Assembly: GCA_936450465.1 (NCBI GenBank)
Contig: OW388289.1
Span: 77,116,593-77,180,592, forward strand
From: Gibbula magus
Taxonomy: Eukaryota > Mollusca > Gastropoda > Trochida > Trochidae
Length of the DNA: 64,000 nt
Direction of reading: 5' to 3'
Shown piece after piece: positions 9,600 through 20,522 of this stretch. Both the position numbers and the translations under genes were made by a program. How positions within the stretch are numbered: position 1 is the stretch's first letter; every line of letters starts with the position of its first letter. The notes under the pieces were generated by a model. That model did no database searches. It saw only the letters and a list, made by a program, of their open reading frames with translations, and was not told the origin of the DNA.

Positions 9600-10780
9600 T
9601 GACACGAAAGATTTGACTATATGTATCATTTAGAAAAATAAACTCAGATTATTTGATCACTTTAAAGTCCACGAGATAAAGTTTGAGTGTTTCTAGTTTA
9701 CTATGTGAACGACCAGGTACTCTATGTGCACTATGGACGTCATGGTTGAACGTCATGACAAATCATAAACAGCATTCCAAGTTAGTATTCGCTGGATGGT
9801 ACGGCCAACGTAAAGAACAGTTAGACCTTGGAGTTTCAAAGCTAGTTGAGTGCGCAGTTCTCCACATGATACGATAAGTGAAAGGTGTTTATGATACGGA
9901 CACATAACACCGCCTGGGTTATAGGTTGGTACATACAAAGAATGCAAACGCTTACTACAATGATAACAAAACGCCTTTGTGATACCGAACCTGACCGTAC
10001 ACATACAAAGAAAGGACTTACGTCAATATATCTCCAAATATTCTATACAGAGCCATTTAGCGCTTCGATTTGGTTAGATGTTTTGCTTTCTTTTCATGAA
10101 TATGAATAGCGTGCTAAATGATTACCCACACAAACAGCTGGTAATACAAATTGGGTATAATGTCACCGACGATCTGGCAATATGGTCCGATATTGCTGTC
10201 AAACTAGTCTTGCGAGACGGTGTGCAACATACCGTTGAATTGAAAACTTGTCTTTCATAAATCTAGTTTGAATGACATATGCTTAAGTTTAAAGATATGT
10301 GTAACCATGTGTTTGTATACATAATACAAAACATAAACAATTATGTATTCATTTTTCATTTGTTTGTCATGATCCCTAATCGTGAGTTCTTTGTGACCTA
10401 CTGATATCATGCTGACTGCTGAATTCGAAGCTATCGAAGTATCGTTACAAAGATAATTGCTTTAAAATGAAACCATGTCTATTCATTTTACAGTTATTTT
10501 GTTGTGCTTATTAAGCAACACAAACTCATTTATTATATTTGTCTGTTCCTAATCTACTTACACTCATTTAATTATCCTGTGTTATTCCACTTCATTCATG
10601 AATTAACAAGGCAAATTATTTTTTTCATAAAGCTAACATATTTGGAAAAATTCTTGAATTGAATTATGTTTTCGACTCAAAGGAGAAAATGAATGGTATC
10701 ACTTATATCACTTAAGTCACTTATATACTCGTTCGTGTTCGGTAATAATCTATTAATATTCTGATAGAAAAGAGAAAATG
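9600..10780. other. No gene recognised
   Basis: Intergenic DNA between the SINE and the likely end of the TMEM18 transcript. Several overlapping open stretches of 60-80 codons occur on both strands near 9680-10260 but show no recognisable domain and no consistent coding bias. Confidence 0.5.
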
Positions 10781-10789
10781 AAAACAACA

Positions 10790-12367
10790 CTTTTATTTAA
10801 TCCCATTTGGCTGTGAAGCCTTCATTCAAAACAAATTCCTTAAAATTAAAGAAAATATTAAATTGACAAAAGACCAAAATAAATATGCTCAATACAAGTA
10901 ACATAGATGGAAAAAAACATTTCACTTTTTTACACACTTAAGTGGGGCGACATGTACCATTCATACGAATCAAACACTTCAGTGAATCGGAAAATGACCA
11001 TGATTACCATTAGAAAATATTATGTCTGTCAACATGCCTTTGGTTCTTCGTCACTATGATCTAAATACATTCATACACTCATTGTTATCAGTGTCATGTG
11101 CTTCAAACACTGTGTACCTACTTGAAATGAATAAAAAGATCAAACAAAAAGATATGGTCTTTGTCTCTCCCATTCCATTAAGAGAGATAAACATACAAAG
11201 CAACACGACTTCAAACTACCCCGTGATGAAAGCAGTCAATAACCTGGGAACGGTAGCTGACTTATCAAACTTTTGGTTATTTTATGTACGCTTCAAACTC
11301 TGCTGAGCTGCAAGTAAATAATCCATCTGCAAATCAGCAATCTGAGAAGGATTGGATGCCTATGCTGACAGAATCTAAGTTTTACCCTCAGTTAAAAACG
11401 TTTGTACTGCAGACAGAATGAATCCCTAAACTCTCCCAGTTCATACATGTACTCACAAAGCTGGAGCACGTTTACTTTTAATATTCAGCCCCTATTGTAA
11501 GTTATCATGCTGTGCTGCCTCATGAGACTAAACATACTCTCTCCCGGTTAGAAAACAAAATATGTTCACCAGTTAACTCTTTGCAATGTCTGACAATGCA
11601 AAAACGAAAAGCAAACGAACCACGGGTCCTCATTAAGTATTAGGATTTAAAGAAATGCTTGCAGGGAAGACAGTTGAAGTGACCTTTTCAGCATGATACA
11701 GGATATTGTTCCTCACACAATAGCACAAAGGCAATATTACATGTTCTTTGTCAGCAGGACGATTGTTCTTCTTATTTAATAGCAGGAAGTTGTGAATAAT
11801 TATCTCCATGCCAACAACTTTCATTTCATTGGTCAAAGAAGATTCAATGAGTTTCCATGTTAACCTACTGGTAGATAAAGTTACCAGCTGTCTGTATAAC
11901 AGTGGACTTTAGAAACAGGTCAATCAGCTGTTCATTATGTACACATTTCTTATAAAGTTTGCTGAAGATTCTGCAATATGTCTCAGTACACCAGGAAACT
12001 TTGAAAGTCCACAGGCAGAAAAAAACCACAGAAACGGACCAAAGGATGTGATTTGTGTCCTCATTTATAACATCATCATCATCAAAATCCAACCACAATA
12101 AAACAATATCATGAATTCTTAAAGGTCCTGGAAACTTTCTCTCACATAATATCATCAGGAACTGCCCATAGTATCAGTCAGTCTTCTGGTGGATACCATA
12201 TGAACACTGTGAGACATCCACCAAAAACAGTCTCATCACAACTGCTGAAAGACCTTGGAAATGTTCCTACTCAGCACTTTATCTACAAGCATGAAGTTTG
12301 CACATCCTTGTCATGCATCAGTTCATGAGATGTTGACACACATCCTCATGTGTGGGAGGCGAGGAAT
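10790..12367 (-). other. TMEM18: Probable 3' UTR of TMEM18
   Basis: Follows the TMEM18 stop codon on the minus strand and contains no recognised repeat. A candidate AATAAA signal (complement of TTTATT at 10792-10797) would give a UTR of about 1.6 kb. The true cleavage site cannot be fixed from sequence alone. Confidence 0.35.
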
Positions 12368-12490
12368 CTATTCATTCTTCTCGTGTGTTGTGCTGGCCTC
12401 CTCCACCCTCTGCCGGGCCTTATACTCCTGCTTCAGTTTCATCTTCTTCACTCTCACCATCATTGTACCGGTGTTCAGCAGCCACAGAAT
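12368..12490 (-). CDS. TMEM18: TMEM18 exon 5 (last coding exon)
   Basis: Encodes residues 108-147 and the TAG stop at 12370-12368. The acceptor reads GGTTCCTTGTGCAG. It holds the end of the third membrane segment (ILWLLNTG) and the basic C-terminal tail, ending EASTTHEKNE. The canonical human tail is even more Lys/Arg-rich at its end. Confidence 0.9.
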   Translation of the reverse strand: MLWLLNTGTMMVRVKKMKLKQEYKARQRVEEASTTHEKNE

Positions 12491-15400
12491 CTGCACAAGG
12501 AACCTTCGGTTAATTCTATACAACTTAGCTAAAAACAGATGATTTACAATGACGTTTTGTAATGCCTTACTAAAGATTTAATTAAATATAGAAATAGAGC
12601 CTTTGGCTCTGTAGCTCATTATATTATTTATAATCCCAAAGATAAAGACAAACATATCAAATAATAAGGGATTGTCAAGTCACTAAATCTACCATTTATA
12701 GTCCACATTGGTCAAATCTAATCATTATAGATGTTTGCAGTCCAAGGAATATGCTTTTTTAAGTCATGGCCTTTAATGGTTTTACTCTGTTAGAGTAGTT
12801 TACTCAAGGGACCAGTCTCACAAGAGCACAAAAGCTTGAAATATTAATATGCATGTCACATAAGTGTCCAAGTACTGCCTCACCTGCTCTATACCATTTT
12901 TATTCGAAGCCATTGCCATGGTATGACGCCATCAGTGTTTAAAAACAGTGATTCCAGGAATTTTACAAACACAACTACTAGTCATATAAATGTCCTTTTT
13001 TCACTTATCAATGGTGCTATTGGCTTGAAATTGAGCTTGTTTGATAGCTGATATGATAAAGACCAATATGCTTACATTGAACATTTGAGCATTGTCATTT
13101 AAGGGGTGCATCACTTTAAATTGTACCCCTATCATGTCCTTATTTTTTAAAAGAGGGCAATTAAATTTACCAATTTTAGGTCTCCATCCAACAAAGATGA
13201 TATAGATTATATTTCAATGATAGAATGAGAAATGGTCTCACCAGCATAATGAGGCAATTTATCAGCAGCGGCACTGAGTAGACGACCGATATGAACAACC
13301 CTCCACTGTCAAAATACTGCTGTCTGGAGAATTTCCTGAAAGAAAGTTACATTGAATAACCAGTGTTGTTCCTAGGTGATCTCCTGAGGGGGTTATTTTG
13401 GCCATTTCTGAACAAATGGGACCCGTTGCAATGGTAAAAGTATCTTACTTCTCCAAATTTTAAGGGACACCAAGCTACAAAGGTGGGCAAATGTCCCCAT
13501 GACCCCCTCTAGGAACAACACTGATAACTATGAACTAACTAACCATATCATTAATCTTAACATCATCTCAGAAAATGTAAAAATATCATTTTAATGTTGG
13601 AATATTAATAAGCTCTTAGGGCTATTGAGTATGTTGTTGAAACTATTTTTAAAAAATAGAGCCATGGGCTCTGTGGCTCACACAGGCTTATATTGTTTGA
13701 TGATGAAGATTGAAATAGATTGTTCTCAATATAATGCACAATCCCTAGCTTTGCAAAATCTCAGTCATCAAAATTGGCAGTGAATAACAAAACCATGCCT
13801 TAACACAAAATTTTGATGAAATTGGTTATCTAAGTAACACAATTTGAGCGATCAACCTCCCCTAAAAATGTCAGCTTTTGGGGGTGCAGCGGTTCTGGAA
13901 GAGAAGTCGAAAATATGAAAAGTTTATGGACGACGCATATGGCATAAGCCCATCTGGCTAATCAGACCTGATGAGCTAAAAAGTACCAAAATATATCGCA
14001 TTGATCGATATGACATTGTACACATGAGTTTTCATTTATTCATTTTACCGCCAAAATGCAGATGGTGTCAAAAGAACAAAAACACTAAGCAACATGGATC
14101 TGTTGCCTTGCCTATGTTCACTCAATACTTCCTTATTTGGGCAATTTTCAATGTTTCATTTCTTAGACTTTCAGCCCTACATTCAGTGAAGCACACCAAT
14201 CGAAAAGGTAGGTATCCTTGAAACTAAAATATTTAGATTTGTTGTGAGGCAGATCTCACCAGTCTCCATTACTTGCTTATTTAAGCCTGGCTTCAGTTTG
14301 ATTCTTGCTTGATTGCAGTGACCTCATCGGCCATTTTAGTTTTACCTCCCCTACCCCAGCCAATCTGTGACACAAAATCAACATGGAAGCGTTCACAGGA
14401 AGTAATTTCTTCAGTCGACTGACTACAACACATGGGTCGTCATGTTGAATGTAGTTATTGTATTGGACTATCGATTATCAGCGCAGCACGCTGACACAGA
14501 AATGTGATGAAATGCAGCAAGGCTTAAAAGTGGCCAGTTTTTGAGAATGGGATAAGTTATGTCTGGGGGGGGGGGGGGGAGGGAAGTGTTGTGATAAGAA
14601 AATTATTTGTGATATGTCATCTTATAATTTAAAGATATCTTTGATTGATATCATTTACATATGTTTTCAAAATTGACACTGACATACACATGGACAACTT
14701 TGCTTGTATTGAGATCAGTGACGGATCCTGGATCCACCACTGGAGTGAATGGTTTCCAGAACTTAATGTTTGGAATAGAAGGTGATCTATGACATGATTC
14801 TCAATTAAATAGAAGTGAACAGTTAAAGATACTTTTATAGAATCAAATATTTTCAATTTTGGTTTCAAAATTTGGGTCCTAAATTCCCTAAGCCATTTCT
14901 ATTTGTACAATTCAATAAACAGTGAGTGAGTTATTGTTCAACATGCTTCATCAGCAGTATCACAGCGGTAGCGGTACACCTTTATATATATATATATGGC
15001 TTGTTAATTGTCTTAACCATGATCATGGTGCATTTCTTACCTCCAGTTTTTAGCTGCTATTTCATTAAATGTTTCAGCAAAATACACAAGCATCACTGAA
15101 ATTAAGTAAAAATCAATTAATAGTTATGAGACACAATTCTTATATGCATCTGAGACAAAAACATAATTTAGAATAGATTATTACACAGAAATTCCAAACA
15201 TGCCAAGTCTACTGGTTTTTACCGCCCTACCAGAATCAAGGTATTTTCTACCGGCTGAGAAATAACAATTAATATTCTTGAAAGGATGTTTTTTTGTCGA
15301 GGTATTTTTTGTGGAAACCAAATTCGAGAGGATATACCTATATGCTATAATACATGATGAAAACACAGTCAAATTGAAAGATATTAATGAAGGTCAAAAT

Positions 15401-17403
15401 AAAGACAAGTGCACATTTGTTGAAAAATATAAACAATGAGAACTGAAGCCATTCATTGGCCTGCAAAACTTCGCTACAGCATAACAGCAAATTGTTTATT
15501 AGTTTTATGACATGTAATGTGTTACTATGTGAATATTCTATCAGTGAATATTTTTATAAAATTAAAAAGTAGTAATATTAGGTACAACTTCCCAATGCAA
15601 GGCATAACTCTTGCCAGTCTCCATTACTGGCTGATTTAGGCCTTGCAGTATTTCCTTAAAAAATCTGTGTTTAGAAATCCAGGCCCGCTATGCATTTCTG
15701 GTGCAGTGATTCACTATCTAGACACAACAAAGCGAGGGAAATACCGCAAGGGTTAAATCAGCCAGTAATGCAAACTGGCAAGAGTTATGCCTTGCGTTTG
15801 GAAGATGTATTAGGTACAATATTACATGATTACATTTCACATAATGCAAATATGACCAAGACAGCGAATATAATCGACATGAGGGGCCGTTCTGTCGGCA
15901 AAATCCGCCATATTGGATTTTGTGTATAACGTGAAATGAAAACACTCTTTATTATATGATTGCGGGTGAAATAATGGGATCTATCAATGAAAATAAACCA
16001 TGTTATCAGTCACTAGTGAAAATAACAACGGAACGTGTTATCAGTCACTAGTGACTGATATAACAATGACCTGACGTCATAAAACAATGCTCCGACATCA
16101 CATTGTTGCTGAGGCGACAGGCTCATTCTGGAGCCGACTTAACATAAATGCAAGTCTATTTCGGTGAATATGCAAAGATTTGGTCATATAATAAATAGAA
16201 AATTTGTCTTTTCTGGGCCACTCGTGAAAATATAAATTTTCTACCTCACTCGATGAGATAAACAATGTATTAATCAAGAAAAGACAAATATCCTCTAAAT
16301 ATTTTACCTAATTTTACAACATTTTAATGATAAAAGATATACACTGATAGAAAGTTCACATAGTAACACATAGCGTGTCATAAACAATTTGCTGTTAAGC
16401 AGTAACAAACTTTTTCACCACTCGCATGGCACAATGAATGTCTTCAGTTCTCACTGTTTTATTTTTCAACAAATGTACGGATGTCTTTATTAAGTTGTGA
16501 AGTATAAATTCATCAAAATATTACCTTTATTAAATTATTATTATCTATAAACTTGACTGTTTTAATCATTAATTAGTAGGATATTTTGTGTAAACGGTGA
16601 TATCCTCTCGAATTTCATTTCCACAAAAAATTCCCCGATTGAACCATCCTTTTAATGAAACAGAAACCTGTTCATTAACATATTTCAGCATATGCTTAAT
16701 TATATTAAAGATGAATCTGATAATTATTTCAGCGAGCATGCACTTTTTTCCAACTTACAAAGCGCAACAAAATAAACTGATTGTGCTGGTCCTCCGTTTC
16801 GTGTTAGATAGGTGGTGAGGGCACAGAAAATGTGGAATGTAATCAGGACCCACAGCCATTTTTCACTCCAATCAATCTGAAAAGAAAACAACCCTGTATG
16901 AGTCGAAGAAAACAAGATTTGCTGACAGGTGATTATCTTTCCTTTATTATAATAATTATCATTGCGTACATGTACAACTCCTAAATGCTCATTCCTTAAT
17001 TAAGGTAGGATAAAATAAGATTTATACAAAAGAAATGTGACGAGGAAACTCAGAGCCAAGGAAATAGGCCTACATGAGTAATCAAATGTAAGGATTAACA
17101 AAAAGCATGACTGAGCTCTATACATAATACAGACTACAATGAAGATCGCAATAAAAACATGAGGACTATCCCCTTAAAATGTCTACAATGTTTTCATTTG
17201 TACTGTTACTGAAGGAGAAACAGATAAATGATACAGCTGATGATAGGCGAAGGTTGCGCGAAAAGTGAGGGTCTTTCATGATCAACACATAACATATATA
17301 TTTAGAGCATCTATGTGGAAACGAAAGTTAATAAAGAACAATAACATACTGTTTGCAGATAGCTCCACACACCAACAATCTGGTCAGATCTGATAGGTTC
17401 CAT
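12368..17403 (-). CDS. TMEM18: TMEM18, transmembrane protein 18 (five coding exons)
   Basis: Spliced CDS is complement(join(12368..12490,13242..13335,15041..15095,16759..16876,17350..17403)), 444 nt, 147 residues. Vertebrate TMEM18 has about 140. All four introns are GT-AG and exon phases join cleanly. Family hallmarks read directly: IDWSEKWLWVLITFH (19-33), VYFAETFNEIAAKNWRKFS (61-79) and QYFDSGGLFISVVYSVPLL (82-100). Three hydrophobic segments lie near residues 26-42, 51-72 and 88-112. They are followed by a Lys/Arg-rich, probably helical tail (VRVKKMKLKQEYKARQR, 119-135). TMEM18 is described as a nuclear-envelope/ER membrane protein with a basic C-terminus reported to contact chromatin; in humans the locus is linked to body weight. 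The ATG at 17403 directly follows an in-frame TAA. A tRNA-Gly gene lies divergently upstream. Confidence 0.93.
12596..12745 (+). repeat. Interspersed repeat, copy 4, in TMEM18 intron 4
   Basis: The head reads AGAGCCTTTGGCTCTGTAGC and is followed by about 120 bp of diverged body. The right end is uncertain. It lies within the 751-bp intron between exons 4 and 5. Confidence 0.45.
13242..13335 (-). CDS. TMEM18: TMEM18 exon 4
   Basis: 94 nt. The acceptor reads TAACTTTCTTTCAG and the donor CTG|GTGAGA. It completes the split Arg76 codon and encodes residues 77-107, including the most conserved motif of the family (QYFDSGGLFIS) and the start of the third membrane segment. Confidence 0.92.
13658..13982 (+). 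repeat. Interspersed repeat, copy 5, in TMEM18 intron 3
   Basis: A complete but internally shortened copy. It starts AGAGCCATGGGCTCTGTGGC, contains GGGTGCAGCGGTTCTGG and TATGGACGACGCATATGGCA, and ends GATGAGCTAAAAA. It is the best-preserved 3' half in the window. Confidence 0.65.
14245..14290 (+). repeat. Partial copy of the 15.6-kb inverted-repeat element
   Basis: Contains TCTCACCAGTCTCCATTACT and TATTTAAGCC, matching the left arm at 15597-15656 with several changes. It is an arm fragment only. Confidence 0.4.
14565..14579 (+). repeat. G15 homopolymer in TMEM18 intron 3
   Basis: Fifteen consecutive G followed by AGGG. It could form a G-quadruplex on the plus strand and is a likely assembly-error and length-polymorphism site. 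Confidence 0.8.
14921..14975 (+). repeat. Gastropod-type SINE head fragment
   Basis: Reads AGTGAGTGAGTTATTGTTCA then AGCAGTATCACAGCGGTAGC, the same head as at 5212-5271. A (TA)n run follows near 14984-14997. It lies in TMEM18 intron 3, 66 bp from exon 3. Confidence 0.5.
15041..15095 (-). CDS. TMEM18: TMEM18 exon 3
   Basis: A 55-nt micro-exon. The acceptor reads TTTTTACTTAATTTCAG and the donor TGGAG|GTAAGA. It encodes residues 58-76 in phase with both neighbours (MLVYFAETFNEIAAKNW), matching the conserved AEYINE...NWR region of vertebrate TMEM18 with Thr-Phe replacing the Tyr-Ile. Confidence 0.92.
15597..15795. mobile_element. MITE-like inverted-repeat element in TMEM18 intron 2
   Basis: Arms of about 60 bp (15597-15656 and 15735-15795) are near-perfect reverse complements, each containing GCAAGGCATAACTCTTGCCA at the outer end and ACTGGCTGATTTA inside. 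The 78-bp centre is unrelated. Weaker complementarity (GTACAA/TTGTAC, TAATATTA) continues outward to about 15572 and 15823. This looks like a short non-autonomous DNA transposon. An open stretch across it is not coding. Confidence 0.6.
16002..16067. repeat. Palindrome ATCAGTCACTAGTGACTGAT and a half copy
   Basis: A perfect 20-bp palindrome at 16040-16059. Its left half with flank (GTTATCAGTCACTAGTGA) also occurs about 38 bp upstream, starting near 16002. Both are bounded by GTTAT/ATAAC-like ends. It lies in TMEM18 intron 2. Confidence 0.6.
16759..16876 (-). CDS. TMEM18: TMEM18 exon 2
   Basis: 118 nt. The acceptor reads TTGTTTTCTTTTCAG and the donor CTTT|GTAAGT. It encodes residues 19-57 and the first base of codon 58: IDWSEKWLW, the first membrane segment, the loop TRNGGPAQS and the start of the second membrane segment. 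The aligned vertebrate start is (V/T)(E/D)WTEPWL. Confidence 0.93.
17350..17403 (-). CDS. TMEM18: TMEM18 exon 1 (start codon)
   Basis: 54 coding nt giving MEPIRSDQIVGVWSYLQT, ending at a GTATGT donor. The start is the first ATG after an in-frame TAA that abuts it. A second in-frame ATG 24 nt upstream (17427) makes only ATG GAA CAC TAA. The VWSYL segment matches the SxxWTFL stretch just before the first membrane helix in other TMEM18 proteins. Confidence 0.85.
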
Positions 17404-17489
17404 TTAGTCTGATTGTTAGTGTTCCATTCCCTCGATCCCGAGTTTCTCTTGCAGCACTGTCTCTTGTTTACAGTGAAACGTGGCTGAAA

Positions 17490-17497
17490 CCGGAAGT
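17490..17497 (+). promoter_or_regulatory. ETS-type motif CCGGAAGT in the TMEM18/tRNA-Gly interval
   Basis: Consensus ETS/GABP-type site, frequent in TATA-less housekeeping promoters. It lies 87 bp upstream of the TMEM18 ATG and 68 bp from the tRNA. The promoter role is inferred from motif and position only. Confidence 0.4.
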
Positions 17498-17564
17498 TTA
17501 CGTAGTATTAGATTCAAAGAGAGGCTGTGGTCAAAACCTGTATAATTCACCGGCTTCATCGTAG

Positions 17565-17635
17565 GCATCGGTGGTCTAGTGGTAGAATACTCGCCTGCCA
17601 CGCGGGTGACCCGGGTTCGATTCCCGGTCGATGCA
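17565..17635 (+). tRNA. tRNA-Gly (anticodon GCC)
   Basis: 71 nt. The acceptor stem GCATCGG pairs with TCGATGC (one G-T), and the discriminator is A. A box TGGTCTAGTGG, anticodon loop CTGCCAC with GCC at 17597-17599, T arm CCGGGTTCGATTCCCGG. The sequence is nearly the canonical animal tRNA-Gly(GCC) and shows no intron. An intact cloverleaf, a consensus B box and a downstream T6 argue for a functional gene. Confidence 0.97.
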
Positions 17636-17638
17636 CAG

Positions 17639-17644
17639 TTTTTT
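17639..17644 (+). terminator. Pol III terminator (T6) of tRNA-Gly
   Basis: Six T residues begin 4 nt after the mature 3' end and are followed by CTTTTT, which could act as a backup terminator. Confidence 0.85.
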
Positions 17645-17719
17645 CTTTTTGCTGTCTCAAAATGAATGATGTTTTCCGTCGCAGTTAAATTGTGTTGGTC
17701 ATCTTGAAAATTCATAGTA

Positions 17720-18590
17720 ACATCAAGTACAAACCTATTATTGCATTTTCAGTGGTGAAATACGAATCCGTATTTTTACTGAGGGAAATAACCTGCTATT
17801 CTACTCAGTGAAATAACACTTTCAATCATATGACGTCATCGTAACAATAGGACTTGACGTGTGTGGGGTATATGGAACGTTATAAATGGATTGTATACTG
17901 CATCTCATTTCATATAAATGACTTTTTCAACCTACCGCTAAAACGTGTAATTACGTAATTGAAACTTAGTACAGATAAATTCAGCATAATGATAAAAAAA
18001 ATATATTACAAATATCATTATGACCTAGCTTGTGAAGTAATGACAACGCTCTAAAGCTCCGACAAGGCGGAATACATACGTCTTTTTTATTTTTCAAATG
18101 CATATTCTCATTGAATTTTACATTAATTTTATTCTAATTAATTTATTTTCATTATCCTGAGTCAGTCTACATAGTCAGTGTGACATACTTCGAACATAAG
18201 AACACTTATTACACTTGCATGGGTGATTATTATACCCGTGATACATGTAATTAGAAAAGAATGGAAAACTAGAATACAGAAAAAAAACCAGTAAATTAGT
18301 GGTTGACATTGAAAGATTCCATTCGAAATATACATGAAGCGTTCGTAAAATAATACAATCGGCCCCGGTGTTCCTTTCAAGTACCTCTTGAATCGTGAGG
18401 TAAATATTAATATTACCTCAGAGACTTTGTAGTGTAAAACTGGTTGTAATATGATATATGTCCAATAAGACCATCTTTAAACAATATGTTTCTTTCAAAT
18501 GAATTCCAGCAATGCATCGACATTTAAAGTACTAGATCACTAATTGTAATAAGAAGATTGAAAACGTCAATTCAGATCTGAAAAATATAA
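17720..18590. other. No gene seen; one 23-bp near-palindrome
   Basis: AT-rich sequence. Positions 18397-18419 form GAGGTAA...TTACCTC around an AT core. Nothing else is supportable. Confidence 0.5.
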
Positions 18591-18595
18591 ACCGG

Positions 18596-18680
18596 CCTCC
18601 AATACAACCCGGGCCTCAAAAAGAAACCGGGGGGTAAAGGGGGTGCTGAATGAAATATAATCCCGGGGTTGTATTAGAGG
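18596..18680. repeat. Small inverted-repeat element (hairpin)
   Basis: CCTCCAATACAACCCGGG (18596-18613) is complementary to CCCGGGGTTGTATTAGAGG (18662-18680) with one mismatch and one extra G. The loop is GGGG-rich. It is probably the end pair of a short DNA element. Confidence 0.5.
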
Positions 18681-18890
18681 AAATACGGTATAGCTAGTTT
18701 TAACTAGATTGTGTTATCGACAATAATTAAGGAGACGGAAGCTCTAATATAACGTGGTTTAAAATAGTAGCATTTACTAACATTGCTCGACAATGATTTT
18801 CGGCTCTGTTTGCTTCAACTGTATTACAGCTAAACATATGAATACGTCTCTCTGGTTAATTATAACCTTCTTAGTTAAAACATATAACCA

Positions 18891-19330
18891 GTTTTAAAGG
18901 TCCATCCATTGTCTTGTTGTGGGTCACATAAACCAAACGTTATAAATGATGTTTATCTTTCGAGAAGCACAGAGTGTTGCCGAAAATTGCCATTTTGATG
19001 ATAGTCGACTCAGTATAGTGACGATATAACAGTATTGATTTCTGATCGAAAACAGGACAATGTATCGCGTGTGGCGCGCGTCTATTAGTCAAACGTACCG
19101 GGTTGGCTTAAATACGTGCAGTCCCGGTAATTTTGGAAACTTATTTAGACCAGACAGACAGACACGTTTGGGTTGATACTATTTAATAGGTCTTATTACT
19201 ACTGTGTATGTTAATGTGACGTGTAGTTTAGGTTTCTGTACATTAATTTAATGATGTTCCTCGATTTTAATTATAAACTAGTAGTTATGACATATTTGGC
19301 TTTTTGGGATGAATATGCAAGTTGAGTGAA
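18891..19330 (+). repeat. About 430-bp dispersed repeat, copy 1
   Basis: Starts at GGTCCATCCATTGT and contains TGATTTCTGATCGAAAACAG and CGTGTGGCGCGCGTCTATTA. It is repeated in direct orientation at 19680-20090 with about one change in six bases and several indels. A third, more diverged copy lies at 25745-26050. Confidence 0.65.
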
Positions 19331-19499
19331 TGATTTGAACTGAAACTATAATACAATGTACCTTTTATTTCCACCTTTCGGGAATAATACGAATAAGAAG
19401 ACTTGATTTAGATTTTCTGTATTCGACCGTTAAAGAGGTTGTATGCATCCTTTTGAAAGCAGTGCATAAGCACATCGAATGATTATGAACACGTTATTA

Positions 19500-20520
19500 G
19501 TCGGGTCAATATATGAAAAAAACCCCTCAACCCCCCCAAAATTGCTACAAAAGGTTTCTCAACTGATTCTGGTAGGGTTTAGTGTATTTTAGAACATACT
19601 AAAAGTTTACCAAAGTTGGACCCCCGGAAAAGTGGTTTTTTTTCAAGATGGGGTCCAAGATGGCCGCCAAAACCTCTTAAAGGTACATCCATTGTGTTGT
19701 TGGGGGTCAAATATGCCAAACGTTATAAATGGTCTTATTTTGTCGAGAAATACCAACTGTTACCGAAAACTACCATTTTGATGATACTCGACCTAGTATA
19801 TTGACGATATGAAGGTAAAAGTATCGATTTCTGATCGAAAACCGGACAATGCACCGCGTGTGGCGCGCGTCAATGAGTCAAACGTAATTTTGAAATCTTA
19901 TTTAAACCAGACAAAATAACACATTTGGGTTGATAATGTTCAATAGGTCATTTAACTACTGTGTATGTAAATAAGACGTGCACTTTCGGTTTCTACACAT
20001 GCATAATGATGTTACTTGATTTTAATTGGAAACTAGTAATAATGATATGTTTGGCGATTGGGGATGAATATGCAAGCTGAATGAATTTCTTTGTATTGTA
20101 AACAGAACATATGGTGTGTTGGAACGTATTAAAGCCAAGTACAATTTTATGAAACACAATGGATGTATCTTTAATGATCATAACTCTGCAACCATAAACT
20201 CGAATGTGATGATATTATACCCCTAGGTTTTGGGGGGCAATGAACACATTAATATCATAAAAAAATTTGTTTGTCTATAATACAACACAGAAATCCAATA
20301 TGGCGTCCAAAATGGCTGCCAACACCTCCAAATGTCCACAAGTCCATTACTATTCACTCAAATTTGGTGTTCTAGATGTCTATTTCAAAGTTTTGGGGAC
20401 AAGTAACACATTAGGACAATTACAAATGAAATTAGACCATTTTATTACAAGTAAATCTAACTTTGTCCAATATTGCACTACCATTTGACCTACGTTTCAG
20501 TCTAATTTTATTAAATATGG
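19500..20520. repeat. Left arm of a long inverted repeat
   Basis: Two blocks recur as reverse complements at 23640-24190. 19540-19675 (GGTTTCTCAACTGATTCTGG, GTTGGACCCCCGGAAAAGTG, AAGATGGCCGCCAAAA) matches about 24063-24180. 20200-20515 (AAAACCTAGG-like, TATAATACAACACAGAAATC, TTTGACCTACGTTTCAGTC) matches about 23690-23975. The second copy of the 430-bp repeat (19680-20090) sits between the blocks here and is missing from the right arm. Confidence 0.65.
19680..20090 (+). repeat. About 430-bp dispersed repeat, copy 2
   Basis: Direct copy of 18891-19330, including GTATCGATTTCTGATCGAAA and CGTGTGGCGCGCGTCAATGA. It ends with ATGAATATGCAAGCTGAATG. Confidence 0.65.
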
Positions 20521-20522
20521 GT

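Noticed and set aside
11022..12155. Several 67-96 codon frames on both strands
   Set aside because: They lie in the likely TMEM18 3' UTR, lack homology and do not agree on a strand.
12255..12542. Plus-strand open frames opposite TMEM18 exon 5
   Set aside because: Shadow of the real exon; the minus strand has the splice site, stop and homology.
14340..14420. Minus-strand ATGGCCGATGAGGTC start in TMEM18 intron 3
   Set aside because: Opens only 13 codons before a stop and has no splice continuation; TMEM18 already has a better first exon at 17403.
15690..15945. Open frames on both strands
   Set aside because: They cross the arm of the inverted-repeat element and have no coding character.
17416..17715. 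99-codon minus-strand frame
   Set aside because: Runs straight through the antisense of the tRNA-Gly gene.
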